From NCBI GenBank assembly GCA_035048815.1, contig JAUCBN010000037.1:11746001-11810000 (forward strand): a DNA stretch of 64,000 nt. The letters are read 5' to 3'. Of the stretch, positions 11,401 through 24,200 are shown piece by piece. The DNA comes from Abelmoschus esculentus (Eukaryota > Streptophyta > Magnoliopsida > Malvales > Malvaceae). The notes beneath the pieces are model-generated. The model was given only the letters and a program-made list of their open reading frames with translations, searched no databases and had not been told where the DNA came from. Made by a program: the position numbers and the translations under genes. Positions within the stretch are counted from its first letter, which is position 1, and each line of letters opens with the position of its first letter.

Positions 11401-13285
11401 AGTTTTCACACTATTACATAGTCCCCAAAACAGAACTGAACCAATATGATTCACTTTTAACCCGAAATCACTCACCAACAAGCGAAACGAGCCCTCGCCG
11501 ATGCTCCGACGGCAATGCCAACGCACCAGCCACTTATGCACCTTCTTGCACTACCTCTACAACATTAAAACAGAGCATATTCACATCACAACATGCTCAA
11601 AACAACAGCCACATCAAACCTCCACAAAAATTATCGAAACCTAGCCGAAAAGACCGAAACCTAGCCGAAACGCATCCAAAACATCATCAGCCCTTAACCT
11701 TATGAATCTAACATCTAATCCACCTCAATTATGAACTAAAAACACTTTCAAACCATCCTTATACCTCCAGCAAGAGCAGAACACTTAGAACAGCCCCTAA
11801 AATAACCGAAAACCACCTTAAAACACCACCGATTGCATTATTCCGGGATTAATTTGTTGTTAACTCATTTCAAGAATCAATCAATCATTTAATTGACCTA
11901 ATATCATAATTAAATCATCATAATTCCAGCATCAATTGATATCTAAAAAGATTTCACAAAAACCATCATAAAACTCATAGATCTTGAATTAGAAACACAA
12001 AATTAAATATCAATTGTTAATGAGCAAGCCAATACTTGGGAATTTCAAAATAGAACCTTAGAAAAAGATTAGAAATCAAAATTTGCCTTTGAGATTAACT
12101 CCACCAAAAAGATGAGAAATCCTCTCTTGATTTCCTTGAAAATGGATGTTGATTTTGCAAAATTGATGAGTAGGTTTTGTAGAGAATGAAAAGATGAGTA
12201 AAGTGAAATAAATCTTATTGAAAATGAAGAAGAAATCAGCAAGTAATTGAAGAAATTTGGAGAAGAAGATGGAGAGAAAATGGAGAGAAAATTTGGGAGA
12301 AAAGATGAGAAAATGGGAAGTTACCAAAAGAAAATAAAATTATCATCTAAAATAAAACCAGTTAAAAACAATTTTGGTGGATAAATCATTAATTAAAAAT
12401 AAATTGGGTTTATGGCCCTCTAAGGATTCTAAGTATGGCTTACTTTCCAATTTAGTCACTAAAAATCCTTATTTCCGAAAATTATTAATTAAATCCCCAA
12501 ATCTTTTCCAAAATTACAATTTAGTCACTAGTGCACAATTATACTTAATTAGAAATCAAATTAAAGTTCACATAATATTACTTTAACTTTAAAACACCAT
12601 TTTAATATTTTTAGAACCATTTCACAAAATTATTACTTATCCGATTAAAATATTATTATTTTAATTTTTTCCGGAATAACGAACACTATGGATCCGATTC
12701 GACCCGAATCGAATTTCCCCAACTAACACTCAAGCTACTAACCCCAAAACCGGGATGTTACAAACTTGGAGTAAAATACAAGTTAAGTACATAAATAAAA
12801 GATATTTATTTTATTTCCTAGTTTATTCCTATAAGGATTCTTTTCACGCGTGGCCTTTGACCTTGACTTTCCGTGTGTTCCTCAGCTTCGATTTCTATGC
12901 TTCTTGTCTTAAAACGTCCACCTTATTTTTCTCTTCAGATCGTCTATCATATCAACATTTATGTTCTAGGTGCTGCCGCGGCCTCCAAGTGCTGCCGAGG
13001 CCTTCAAGTGCTGCTGAGGCGAGTACTAATCTGCATTCCAGCTTTGGTTTCCAGCATCCATCATGCTATCTGGCATTACCTATGTGGTAGTTTCCTTTCT
13101 AAGAGAGAAAACCATTAACTGCACCTGTTTTATGCCAAATAATAGATAAATTCATGAATTAAGTATTAGGATGCTGAAATATGGAAATAAGCAAAATTAT
13201 CCAATATTGCCATTAAATTTGTCCTTTATTAGCAATAATCGAGTGGGAAATTGGTATAAAGAATAGGACCTTTAGGCACTCATCA
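8457..13285 (-). mobile_element. Solo LTR S0 (Athila-like family), split by copy B
   Basis: Begins TGATGCGTGTCAAAAG and ends GCACTCATCA, the reverse of an Athila-family LTR. Without copy B it is about 1377 bp. It is inserted in the E1 protease exactly between the DLG codons and the upstream ALC codons. Flanking 5-mers are GTCGC (left) and ATCGC (right), an imperfect target duplication; the E1 sequence reads GTCGCATAGGG across the empty site in sibling copies. It resembles the E1 LTR (15410-16769) more than the D or E2 LTRs. Confidence 0.75.
9316..12762 (-). mobile_element. Solo LTR copy B (3447 bp, Del/Tekay-like)
   Basis: Reverse orientation relative to copies A and C: left end TGTAACCCCCTTAGC, right end GGGATGTTACA. 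It is flanked by the 5-bp direct repeat AACTT (9311-9315 and 12763-12767). It contains the minisatellite (about 10797-10979) and GGTATCGATACC sites at 10044-10055 and 10065-10076, with degenerate ones from about 9892. No coding frame; short frames inside it are chance. Confidence 0.9.
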
Positions 13286-15314
13286 ATCGCATAGGGCTTT
13301 TCCTTCGTAATCGTTGCCTATCGCACACAGTATGATAAAGCATCCCGGATCCTTCAATTTGGGTTGCATGCAATTGTGAAGCATTGCCATGCATCCTTCA
13401 GTAGCAGCCACTGTTTCAAACTCTCCAAGCCTCTTTCTCTTAGACACAATGTCTTTCAAGAATTTAGCATAGTTGGGCATTTGTTCAATTGCCTCTACAA
13501 ATGGCAAGTTGATTTGGACTTGCTTTAAAATATCTAAGAATTTTTTCAATTGATGATCCTGTTTTTTCTTTTTCAATCTTTGTGGGAACGGTGGTGGTGG
13601 TCTCATATCTTACAGGGTTACATTAGTTTGGAATTTAATATCTGGCACCACTGGGTTTTGATCTGTCTCGGTAACTGGTCGAGGTACTGCCGAGTGCTCT
13701 GCTGGGGCAGTGCTTTCTGCTGTGACATGATCCGTTTGTTCAGCATCCAAGTCCTCTTTTTCTTGTTCTTCTGGTGGGACTTTGTCTACTGGGTTTCCTA
13801 CTTTTTCCTTCAGTTGTAGACCACTCCTAGTAGTGATTGCTTTGCACTGTTCATGGTCCATTATTTTAGTAACTTTAATATTGCTAGGTAATCCTCCTTG
13901 TGGTCTAGTATTTATGTTCTGGGCAAACTGCCAAACCTGAGTTTCCAGTGCCTTTATTGCTGCCTCCTGGTTCTACAACCTCATCTCAGTTCTATTTATG
14001 AATGCATCTATTCTTTTGATGAAATTGCTATTCTCTGCGATGTATGTTTTAGTTTTCATCATAAAGGCTTTTAGAGCACTTTCCATTGAATTTACAGGAT
14101 GCTGCTGATGCATCTGCTGCTGCGGCAATGGTTGCTGGACCGGCTGCTGCAGCAGATGTTGCATTGGTTGTTGGAAACCTAGGGGTTGAGTAATTGGATT
14201 CAAGGCATTGTTAGGATTACTCCATGAAAAATTTGGATGCCTCTTCCATGAGGGGTTATAGGTGTTGGACATCATATTATTTCGGTTATAGTTTCCAACA
14301 TACATGCTGGATTCTTGATTCTGCATACATTCAGAAGAATTGTGGTTACCTCCACATAAATTGCAAAAAGAATCAATGGCCTTAACCTCATGGGTATTTT
14401 ACTGTAGCTGCATGTTTTGCACCATCTTGATAAGAGAGACCAATTGTGCTGCCAATGAACTTGATGTTTCTAATTCATTCACTTTGGATTGGCGTCTTAC
14501 TCCTCCTCGCCTTGATGTAAGGAATTGAAAATCGTTCTTGGCGAGTTTGTTCAAGATTTCAATAGCTTCCTCAGGTGCTTTGTCAAGGAGTGTTCCATTG
14601 GCAGATGCGTCAACATTATCCTTGTTGGGCATTGGTTGCATTATAAAACATGGTTACTTGTGTCTACAAGGGAAATCCATGTAAAGGACACTTGTGCAGT
14701 AGCTCCCTATAGCGCTCCCATGCTTCATACATTGGTTCATCATCTACCTGTCGAAAAGAAGTAATTTCATTACGTATACGATCATATAAATTAGTAGGAT
14801 TAAAACGTGTAATGAAATCACGGCAGAGTTCACTCCAAGATTCAATAGATCCCGCTGGAATGTTATTTAACCAGGTCTTTACCCTATCCCTCAGTGAATA
14901 GGGGAATAATTTCAATCTCAAGACATCTTCATGGACTCCTTGGATTTTGAAAGAATTGTATATCTTCATGAATGACTTGAGGTGCTGCCTGACATCTTCA
15001 GTCATAGACCCACCAAACTGTCCAATAGTGTTGACCATATTGAACACGACAGGTTTTAGCTCAAAGTGGGCTGCTTCAATCTCTGGTGTAACGACTCCTG
15101 GATTTAACCCGTTCAAATCCTCCTCCAAGAAGTCTCGAACAGTAAGTTGTCGCGGCCCTAGTGGCAGCAGAAGACCTCCATTGCCGGAAGGTAAGTTTTG
15201 TCCTGCTGGATGATCTGCCATAGCTCCTTGGATTTGTCTTCTCAACCTTTGCCGTGTGCGTTCGATCTCGGGATCTAGTTCGTACAAAGGGTTGGTTGGG
15301 TTGGCCCTTATCAT
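13286..15314 (-). pseudogene. E1 gag-protease, 5' part
   Basis: Starts at the ATG of MIRANPTNPLYELDPEIERT (15314), about 70 bp inside the primer binding site. Gag core blocks: VVFNMVNTIGQFGG, HLKSFMKIYNSFKIQGVHED and FITRFNPTNLYDRIRNEITS. Then come a glutamine-rich linker, the region preceding protease (MRPPPPFPQRLKKKKQ) and the run-up to the active site. The zinc knuckle (C-x2-C-x3-H-x4-C in siblings) sits near 14340. Stops include a W-to-TAG change at 14664, one at 13973 and frame changes between 14641 and 14664. Gag packages the element RNA; this copy cannot make it whole. Confidence 0.82.
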
Positions 15315-15385
15315 ACACCAAGAAAAACCAAAGTAAAATAAAAATAAAATGCAAGAAAATAAAGAAAACAAAATTTAGTTGTCAA

Positions 15386-15403
15386 TCCCCGGCAACGACG
15401 CCA
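15386..15403 (-). other. E1 primer binding site (tRNA-Asp type)
   Basis: The minus-strand reading TGGCGTCGTTGCCGGGGA matches the tRNA-Asp 3'-end complement TGGCGCCGTTGCCGGGGA with one change. It lies six bases inside the LTR end. The tRNA-Asp primer is usual for Athila/Tat elements. Confidence 0.85.
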
Positions 15404-15409
15404 AAAACT

Positions 15410-16769
15410 TGTTGCGTGTCAAAAGTGCGCAAATAGTGCAAGTGTACACGTCGCAAGTAATAAAGTGATAAGTATATCAGATATCGTCTCCATAGGGATT
15501 GATCTACTTAATATGCCTTCTTTTGTCTTCTTGCTCTAAAAAGGAGTAAAATAAAAACACAAGATTTGGGGTTGATGAATACTAAATAATGAAAACTAAA
15601 GAAAGAGAAGATAAGCAGATTAAAGAAGTGGCCAGGATCTAGTTGTGTTGTATAGTGGATTCAGTTGACTTGTCTTTGTCCAATGCAATCGCACAACACT
15701 GCCTCGGCAGTACTGCAGATTACTGCCTCGACAGCGATGATGCTTGTCCGCCGCGGCAATCTCTTGCTCTTGGGTAGACTTTATCAAAGTTCGAAAAAGT
15801 GTCCTTTATTGACTCCGCTTATCTCTAAGTAGAAGTACTGTTGATGACCAGTCCTTGATGATACCTCTCGGCGTGAATCAATTGTAATCACCAACCAATC
15901 CCACACTTCTCTTAGTCGCTGAAACTCTTAACCTATCTCTAGGCCGAGTTAGTGTTTCCCGATTGAAACATCGTACTTATTCCTTTCGTGAATCTAACTC
16001 TCTCGATATTAGATAAATGGATTACTTGCAAACTTCTCTCTCGAGCTTGGATGCAAGAACAATGAATGGCAAAGAATAAGCAAACCTTGATATTTTATTG
16101 CATTAAAACAAGAAACAAAAGTCAATCTCTTCTCACTAATACTCTACAACCTTCACCTAAGCCTAAAGAAACTTAGAACATAATAAAAAGAAATCTAAAT
16201 CTAAGATCTAAGTTGGAGTCGGCTCTCTCTATGATGCTAAGCTTTGTGCCGAAAACTCTTCTCTCTTCTCCTCTTGGACGGCTAGGTATTATATATGCTT
16301 GGTCTAGGGCAAACCTTTCCTAAGTAGGAGTATAACTTAGAGTAGGACACAAGTCAAGTCCATAAATAAAATATTTCCAAGTTTACTCCAACTAGGATTC
16401 TTTTCCGCGTGGCCTTTGACTTGGGTTTCCATGTGCTACCTAGCTCCGATTCTTGCGCTGCTTGTCCAGAAACGTCCAGCTTATTTTTCTCTTCAAATCG
16501 CCTACAATATCGTTACTTGTCCTTTAGCTGCTGCCTCGGCATCAGGTCCTGCCTCGGTCTCAGTCACTGTCGCGGCAATTAGTTTTTTCTGCACAGACAC
16601 AAAAGTACAGTAAAACTCACCTTTTCTATAAATATCATTTTTATATGCTTCCAAAGCAGAATATCTAATTATCTTACATTAAGCACATGCATTGGTCCAA
16701 TTGGGTGTAGATTTAGTGATTATTGTCCATGAAAGGTGTAAAATGTGATAGTGAGTTGAGCACTTATCA
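15410..16769 (-). repeat. E1 5' LTR (1360 bp)
   Basis: Bounded by TGTTGCGTGTC and GAGCACTTATCA, the reverse of TGATAAGTGCTC...GCAACA. It contains a TATA-like element in the part homologous to other LTRs and several GCCGCGGC/GCCGAGGC motifs. The right flank ATCAT begins chromovirus LTR sequence. The matching left-hand ATCAT should lie outside the window if the element ever was complete. Confidence 0.87.
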
Positions 16770-18091
16770 ATCATTACCATAATATTATCTTACAAATCTT
16801 ACATCTTACGCCTCTTACCGGTCTTACATAGATACCCAACTATATTTCTTTCCATACTCGAGTGGTCTTACTTACCACTTACAAGCATAACCTGCAACAT
16901 CTTACAGTTACCTTAAAAATATCTCACATGGCATATTAACATGTCATTAATCAATAAATAATCAACACAACTAAACATAACAATTAACATGCCATCAACA
17001 ACAATTAAACACAACAAGCATTTCAATCTTTACCATGTAACAAGCATACAAGGTAAGTAAAAATGGGTAGATCTTACTCTTGAGTTTGTATTACCCAAAA
17101 TCTTCCTAGAACCAAATCCAAATTTAAAACTTTTTTCCACTCACCAAACAACTCTAACGGTAGCATAATTGAGCCCCGAACCTTTTGTATTTGCACTCGA
17201 ATCACCCAGAACCAAATGTGATGCTTCAAACAAACCAAAATTAAAGTATTTACCTCATAATCAACCACAAATTCTGTATTTTACATCAGCTCACAAATCC
17301 ACAATATTTTCTCAACAATTCAAAGACAAATTCATCCCAATTATTCTCATTTTCGTACTTAAGCAAAACACAACCATTACCCTTCAATTTAAACACCTAA
17401 AATACTTCAAAACATGTCCAAAACATCACTCATATATAGTATAACCATTAGCCCTTCATTTCCACACTAAAACACCCTAAAAACACTCATTTTCCACTTT
17501 CAAAAAATACCTACTGCAGCCACTTCGGGAATTCAATCATCTCCACCCTCTAACAACTCAAAATCCATCCTTTAACATTCTAAAAAAACCTATCAAGGTT
17601 CTATATACCTCTAACCCTTTATTTTCAACAAAACCCAACAAAAAACTCAAACACAACTCTAAAAATCCTCCCTAAGACTAGTTTTGGGTTTCTAAGATTA
17701 AATCATTTTCCTAATATGTTTTAATTTCATTAAAGAGTTCAAAAGTATACTTAAACTTTGTTTTACTAAGCCCATTCGAAATTTCAACAAAATCCTCACT
17801 TTTCTCATCAAACCTTGAAAAATAAATATTCTCCAGGACTTGATAAAAATAGGATTTTTAACTATCAAAAGATAAAAAATTTAAAGGACAAGTCAAATAT
17901 AAAATTACCTTTTGAAAAAGATCTTGAATGATGTTGGATGATGAAGAAATAAAGAATAGGGGTTTTAGAGAGTTTTTAACTTAGTTTTGAAGAAGATGAG
18001 AAAAAGGGTGTTTTGATTCTTCAAAACCCTTATAAATTTCATTAATGGCGTTTTAATAAATATTGTGAACGTTTGTAAAAATCATCATTGT
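16770..18091 (-). repeat. Chromovirus LTR fragment (left copy)
   Basis: The first 155 bp (ATCATTACCATAATATTATC onwards) match 28816-28972 closely. The rest has no coding frame and, as in the large solo LTRs, ends in an A-rich region with AAACCCTTATAAATTT near 18025-18045, a plausible reverse-strand promoter. Both LTR termini are missing: the left is cut by E1, the right is fused to reverse transcriptase sequence at about 18092. Confidence 0.68.
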
Positions 18092-19789
18092 CAACTGATT
18101 CAACTGTTTGTAGTCGATGCACATCCTCATACTAACGTCTTTCTTCTTCACAAACAACATGGGTGCGCCCTAAGGCAAAGAACTCGATCGGATAAAACCT
18201 TGATCTGATAGTTCTTGCAACTGAGTCTTCAACTCTTTCAGTTCTTTCGGTGCCATACGATACGGAGCAATCGAAATAGGAGCAGGATCTGAATACGTCT
18301 CTATGGCAAACTCAACCTCTCTGTCAGGTGGAAAACCATGCAACTCTTCTGGAAACACACTCGAAAAATCACACACCATCTTGATGTCCTGCAGTCTGAC
18401 TTCATTCATGTTCGGGTTCACCACATATGCTAGGTTTGCCTCATAGCCCAACTCAACTAAGATCTGAGTCTTTAGAGCCGCAACAACATTTGATAAGAAC
18501 TTCACGTTCTCACCTACTACCATAATCTCATGATCATCTGCAAGCTTTAAATAAACTCTCTTGGTCTCGAAGTCTATCCTAGCTCTATGCTCTTTCAGCC
18601 GATCCATACCCAAAATCACATCAAAATCGTAAAATGGGAACACATACCCCTGAACCATCAACGGACATCATCTGTACATCTTTTTGACCACTACGGTATC
18701 TCCGAAGGAACTAGTAACACTAACATCTATATCTAGTGTCTCACAAGGTATATCCAACATTCTACCATGTTCACTCAAGATATATGAATGCGTATACCCA
18801 GAGTCAATCAAGAAAAGAAAACTCCGAGACTGTATCGAGAAATTACCTGCGATCACATTGGTGTCATTTTGTCCCTCTCGTTGAGCATAAACCCTAGCCG
18901 GCCCACCATCCTCTGGCTAAACCGCAACCACATGAGCCACGTTCCGCTGACCATCACTCCTTGGCTGAAAATTTCCTCGACCGCGCCCACGGCCTCGAGG
19001 ATAATCAATAGCTCTGGCGGGAGCCTGAACCTGAATAGGTGCACCTCTAGCTAAATTCAGGAAGTTATGCCTCAAATGTTCTCGGGATCCGCAATTCCAG
19101 CACTCTCTAGCGTGGTGCCTACCACATCTAGCACACACAGAAGCACGAGCAACAGATCCTTGGCCCTGATGGCCTCGACCTGAGTTTCCACGCCCATGAT
19201 CAAAATGATGCCTAGTATCCCTATGCCTCTTGGCATCACCTCTATCGAAACTCGCAGACCTCTTACCAGAACATGACCCTCCGGCTCGTTTGGTCAGACC
19301 CAAACTATGCTCTATGTCCTTGGCCCTAGCTACCAAGACATCAAAATTTGTATAGTCAATAGCTAACATGTACCTCTTTACTTCTTCATTCAGTCCATAT
19401 CAAAAGTGTTCACATCGTTCCCTCTCGGTAGGAACTATCTCTGGCGCATACTGACTCAGTCTAACAAACTGGATCTCATAATTTGTCACATACATACCAC
19501 CCTGAAGTAAGGCCATAAATTCTCTGTTTTTCTCATCAATATAGCGAGGACCCAGATACTTCTTGCGGAAGGCGGACTTGAAGAACTCCCAAGAAATCTC
19601 ATCGTCTGACATACTCGCAGTAATGGTGATCCACCAGGTGTAGGCATCACCCTGAAGTAGAGAAACAATAAAGCCTAGTCTGCGCGCTCCAGTACATCCC
19701 ATCTGTGTCAAGATACAGACAGTCTTATCAAACCAGGCCTCTGATCTCTCGGGTGATAACCCTCGTGTTGGGACCGTCGGCACACCCCG
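18092..19789 (-). pseudogene. Chromovirus gag (C part), protease and RT N-terminus
   Basis: All in one minus frame with scattered stops. Gag: RSEAWFDKTVCILTQMG, then SLLQGDAYTWW, the conserved capsid block. Nucleocapsid: two zinc-knuckle-like motifs, CARCGRHHAREC and CWNCGSREHLRHNF, the second with F in place of the last C. Protease: FLIDSGYTHSYI (DSG active site) and FDVILGMDRLKEHRA. RT start: PISIAPYRMAPKELKELK, then GAPMLFVKKKD and MCIDYKQLNQL, after which homology ends at about 18092. Stops lie near 19397, 18914, 18665 and 18170 (the last where W is usual). Without the catalytic YxDD region it cannot have polymerase function. Confidence 0.85.
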
Positions 19790-21214
19790 TGGCGCAGCAG
19801 AACAAAATTACGACGATCTTTCCAGTGATCCATGTACGTTTAATCCGAAATCGGGAGGAAGAGATGTGATAACTTACATTGGGTTCCTTGATAAACAGAA
19901 AAGACAGCAACGAGATCTGCTGCAGTTACGATCGTTCAACAATCGAATCTTTAGCCTCCACGAATATCATCTTGGCCTCTACTCAGTTCACCCGGTTGAG
20001 AGAGCAAATCTCGAAAAACTGTTTTTCGTGATTCTAGGGTTTGGAATTCGGAATTCTATGTTATGGCTGCTAGACCAAAGATCCTTTATATAGGTGTAAC
20101 CCTAGGTATAAGACTTTGATTCCGAATTTGTTTATAGGAAATAATTACTTTAATTATTTCCTTAAATTTCAGAATCTATATATTTAATTCAAATTTAAAA
20201 AGGATATAATTACTTTAATTATATCCTTTATTAAAATTCAGGATTAAATATATTCTTCTTATACTTATATATATTTTTGCTCCTTTTCAACCATTGGGTG
20301 TGACCCTGTAGGCTCATTGTAACGTTAGTAGTAATATTAGAACAATTCTAATATAACAAACAATGAGTGACATCTAGCAATATATCATTATCATCTAAGT
20401 TACAAGAGATCATGATTCAATATATCATGTCCGTGACCAATTATCTTAATGTATTATATACTTTTGTCCTTTTATATCTTTAATAGGCACAAGTCTTGGA
20501 ATAGTCACACTTGTATAACCTATTTTAATGTTTCTTGATATCTAGAGTGGACTACTTTTAATGAATAATTTGTGATATCTCATATCAACGTATTCAAGCA
20601 TGGCCATGCATTTCTAGTCTCACTCAATCAAGTGGCCTTTGATATATTTTCCTATTATGTAGGAAGGACAAATCCTATCTTGATCATTCACATCTCACTA
20701 CATACATTGTAATATGTCCAATGTCAGTTTTTATAGTGTAACTAATTACGCGACACGTTTAACTGCATCAAAACATAAAACAACATATGTTGAGATAGTA
20801 ATAATCTCAAGTCTAAGGACCATACATATAGTTTTCACTATGAGCAATATCGTGACCGTCACATAATAATCCAAGATATATACTCATAGTGGGTCAATCC
20901 AATATATTATTCACTATTAATATATTCATGTATTAATTCTGACATCTCTATGTCAATGACAACTCATTGTCATCAATTAATCACATGTTAGTCTTAAGCG
21001 TATTATTATTGTTCATACCCATAATAATACTTGACTAAGGATCTTTTAATAATAATACATATATTATTATATGGACATTATTGTTTCTCAGTTTATGTTA
21101 TACATTGACACATATATCTGAAAACAACAATGGCAATGCCTTTATTCAATAAAATTGGTAAATAAAAGTATCCTTACACTCATCATATGATTGGTCTTTG
21201 GGCATACTCTAACA
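19790..21214 (-). repeat. Copia 3' LTR
   Basis: Nearly identical to 25674-27098, same length. It is AT-rich and ends at CTCTAACA next to the polypurine tract. Confidence 0.88.
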
Positions 21215-21223
21215 ATCTCCCAC
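21215..21223 (-). other. Copia polypurine tract
   Basis: The minus-strand AGTGGGAGAT immediately precedes the TGTTAGAG end of the 3' LTR, the usual plant copia plus-strand primer arrangement. It overlaps the few bases after the polyprotein stop at 21229. Confidence 0.75.
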
Positions 21224-21228
21224 TAGCA

Positions 21229-24200
21229 CTAAGACCATTCACTCACATATCTAATACCGAGTGACTCAGTGTGACGATCATGCTTCTGTTGCGTCAGAGG
21301 CTTCGTCAAGGGATCAACAATGTTATCATCCGTGTGTACTTTACATATCTCCACATCTCCTCGATCTATGATCTCTCGAATGAGATGGAAGCGTCTAAGA
21401 ATATGTTTGGATCGTTGATGAGATCTAGGTTCCTTTGCTTGTGCAATAGCTCCATTGTTGTCACAACGGAGTTCTATAACATCTGATATGCTTGGAACAA
21501 CCCCTAGTTCGGATATGAACTTTTTGATCCAAACAGCTTCCTTTGCTGCTTCACTGGCTGCAATATACTCAGCCTTTGTCGTAGAATCAGCTACTGTGTC
21601 TTGCTTAGAACTTTTTCAGCTTACAGTACCTCCATTAAGGCAAAACACAAATCCAGATTGCGATCTTGAGTCATCCTTGTCTGTTTGGAAACTAGCATCA
21701 GTATAACCTTTTATACTTAGCTCTTCTTTGCCTCCATAGACAAGAAATGTATCCTTAGTTCTTCTCAAGTACTTAAGGATGTTTTTGACTGCTACCCAGT
21801 GACTTTCACCAGGGTTTACCTGATATCGACTTGTCATGCTTAAGGCATACGATACATCTGGTCGAGTACATACCATGGCATACATGATAGAACCAATAGC
21901 CGAAGCATATGGAATCTTACTCATTCGTTCTCTTTCTTGTGGAGTTGAAGGACACATTTCCTTAGAAAGAGATATACCATGTCTCATAGGTAAGAATCCT
22001 TTTTTGGATTCTTCCATACTGAATCTTTTCAGAACTTTGTCTATATATGTACTTTGACTCAGACCTAGAAGTCATCTAGATCTATCTCTATAGATCTTAA
22101 CCCCTAAGATATATGCTGCCTCACCCAAATCTTTCATAGAGAAACAGCTACTTAACCAAGTCTTAACCGACTGTAAGGTAGGTATGTCATTTCCTATGAT
22201 AAGTATGTCATCTACATACAAGATTAGGAAAGAAACAATGCTCCCACTAGTCTTCTTGTAAACACAAGGCTCATCTTCGTTCTTGATAAAACCAAACTCT
22301 TTGATCGCATCATTGAAACGAAGATTCCAGCTTCGAGAAGCTTGCTTCAGTCCATAAATTGACCTTTGTAGCTTACAAACCTTTCCAGCATTTCCTGGAG
22401 CGACAAAACCTTCTGGTTGTGTCATATACACATCCTCTTCAAGTTTTCCATTAAGGAAAGCGGTTTTGACGTCCATTTGCCAAATTTCATAATCATGGAA
22501 TGCAGCTATAGCAAGCAAGATCCGGATGGATTTAAACATAGCTACAGGAGAGAAAGTTTCATCATAGTCAATACCATGAACTTGTCGAAAACCTTTAGCG
22601 ACTAGTCGCCCCTTGTATGTTTGTACGTTTCCATCCATGTCGATTTTCTTCTTGAAAACCCATTTACACCCTATAGGTTTTACCCCTTTAGGTGATTCAA
22701 CCAAAGTCCATACTTGGTTGACTGACATAGATTCCATCTCAGATTTCATGGCCTCAAGCCATTTCTCAGAGTTTGGGCTCAATACTGCGTCTTGATAAGT
22801 TCTTGGCTCATCTTGATCCATAATAAGAACATCTCCATGCGTGGTAATGAGAAATCCATATCTCTCAGGTGCATGGCGTTCTCTTGTGGACCTGCGCAGT
22901 GATTGTGTTTCTAAATTTGTTGACTGTTCCTCAACAATTTGTGGAACATGTTCAATTTCAGGCTCAGTGAATTGTTGTTCTTGAACTTCTCCAAGTTCAA
23001 TGTATCTACCCTTTCCTCTCTTATTGAGAAATTCTCTTTCGAGAAAAACTCTTGTTCGAGCAACAAACAATTTGTTCTCTTTAGGGTTAAAGAAATAATA
23101 TCCCTTAGTTTCTTTGGGATATCCAACAAAATTACACTTATGAGATTTGGGTTCGAGCTTTGTAGACATCTGATGTTTGACATATGCTTCGCAACCCCAA
23201 ATCTTCATAAAAGACATACTAGGACGTTTTCCTGTCCATATCTCATATGGTGTCTTTTGAACAGATTTAGACGGAACACGATTTAAAATGAAAGCAGCTG
23301 TTTCTAGTGCATGTCCCCAGAAAGAAGTCGGAAGATCACTATGACTCATCATTGATCGAACCATGTCTAACAAAGTTTGATTTCTCCTCTCAGAAACTCC
23401 ATTCCATTGTGGTGTACCTGGTGGAGTAAGCTGTGAGACAATCCCACATTCTTTAAGGAGTTCATCAAATTCTATGCTTAAGTATTCTCCACCTCGATCT
23501 GATCAAAGTGCTTTAATACTCTTTCCTAGTTGATTTTGTACTTCATTCTTGAATACTTTAAACTTTTCGATAGCCTCAGATTTAAGGCGCATAAGGTATA
23601 TGTAACCATATCGACTGAAGTCATCAGTGAAAGTGATGAAGTACTGAAATCCACCTCTAGCTTGTGTGTTCATTGGTCCATATACATCACTATGTATTAA
23701 TCTCAATAAATCACTTGCTCGCTCGCTTTTACCATTAAAAGGAGCCTTAGTCATTTTTCCTAATAAGCAAGATTCACATACATCCAGTTGTTCAAAAACA
23801 AATGAATCTAATAATCCATCTTTATGGAGTTTTGATATGCGTTTCTCACTTATGTGGCCTAAACGACAATGCCAGAGATAAGTTTGATTTGAGTCATTTG
23901 TTTTTGATCTTTTGGTATTTATGTTATAAATGGCATTTTCTAGATTTAAAATGTATAATCCATTAACCAATTGTGCCGAACCATAAAAAACATTATCGAG
24001 ATAAAAAGAACAACAATTATTCTTAATAATAATCTCAAAGCCAATCTTGTCCAAACAAGAAATAGAAATAATGTTTTTAGTCAAACTAGGCACAAAATAA
24101 CAATCTTCTAAATATAAATCAAGTCCACTAGGTAAATATAAAACGTATGTTCCTATAGCTAATGCAACAACTCTTGCTCCATTTCCCACTCGTAGGTCTA

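Larger units (their letters stand above)
1887..16769 (-). mobile_element. Athila-like non-autonomous LTR retrotransposon E1 (3' LTR missing)
   Basis: Minus-strand composite. From right to left: 5' LTR (15410-16769), tRNA-Asp primer site, gag-protease (15314-13286 and 8456-7792), spacer with internal TATA box (7791-7393), ORF2 (4026-2548) and 3' non-coding region (2547-1887). Three insertions interrupt it: solo LTR S0 in the protease, copy B inside S0, and copy A just upstream of ORF2. About 270 bp of 3' end and the 3' LTR are absent, because sequence homologous to D1 stops at 1887 where the tandem array begins. The right flank ATCATTACC is chromovirus LTR sequence, so E1 inserted into that LTR. 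E1 is the most diverged Athila-like copy here. Confidence 0.85.

Noticed and set aside
15386..15403. tRNA gene at the tRNA-Asp-like sequences (also at 43435, 55351, 57499, 59622)
   Set aside because: Only the 18-base primer complement is present next to LTR ends; there is no cloverleaf sequence around it.
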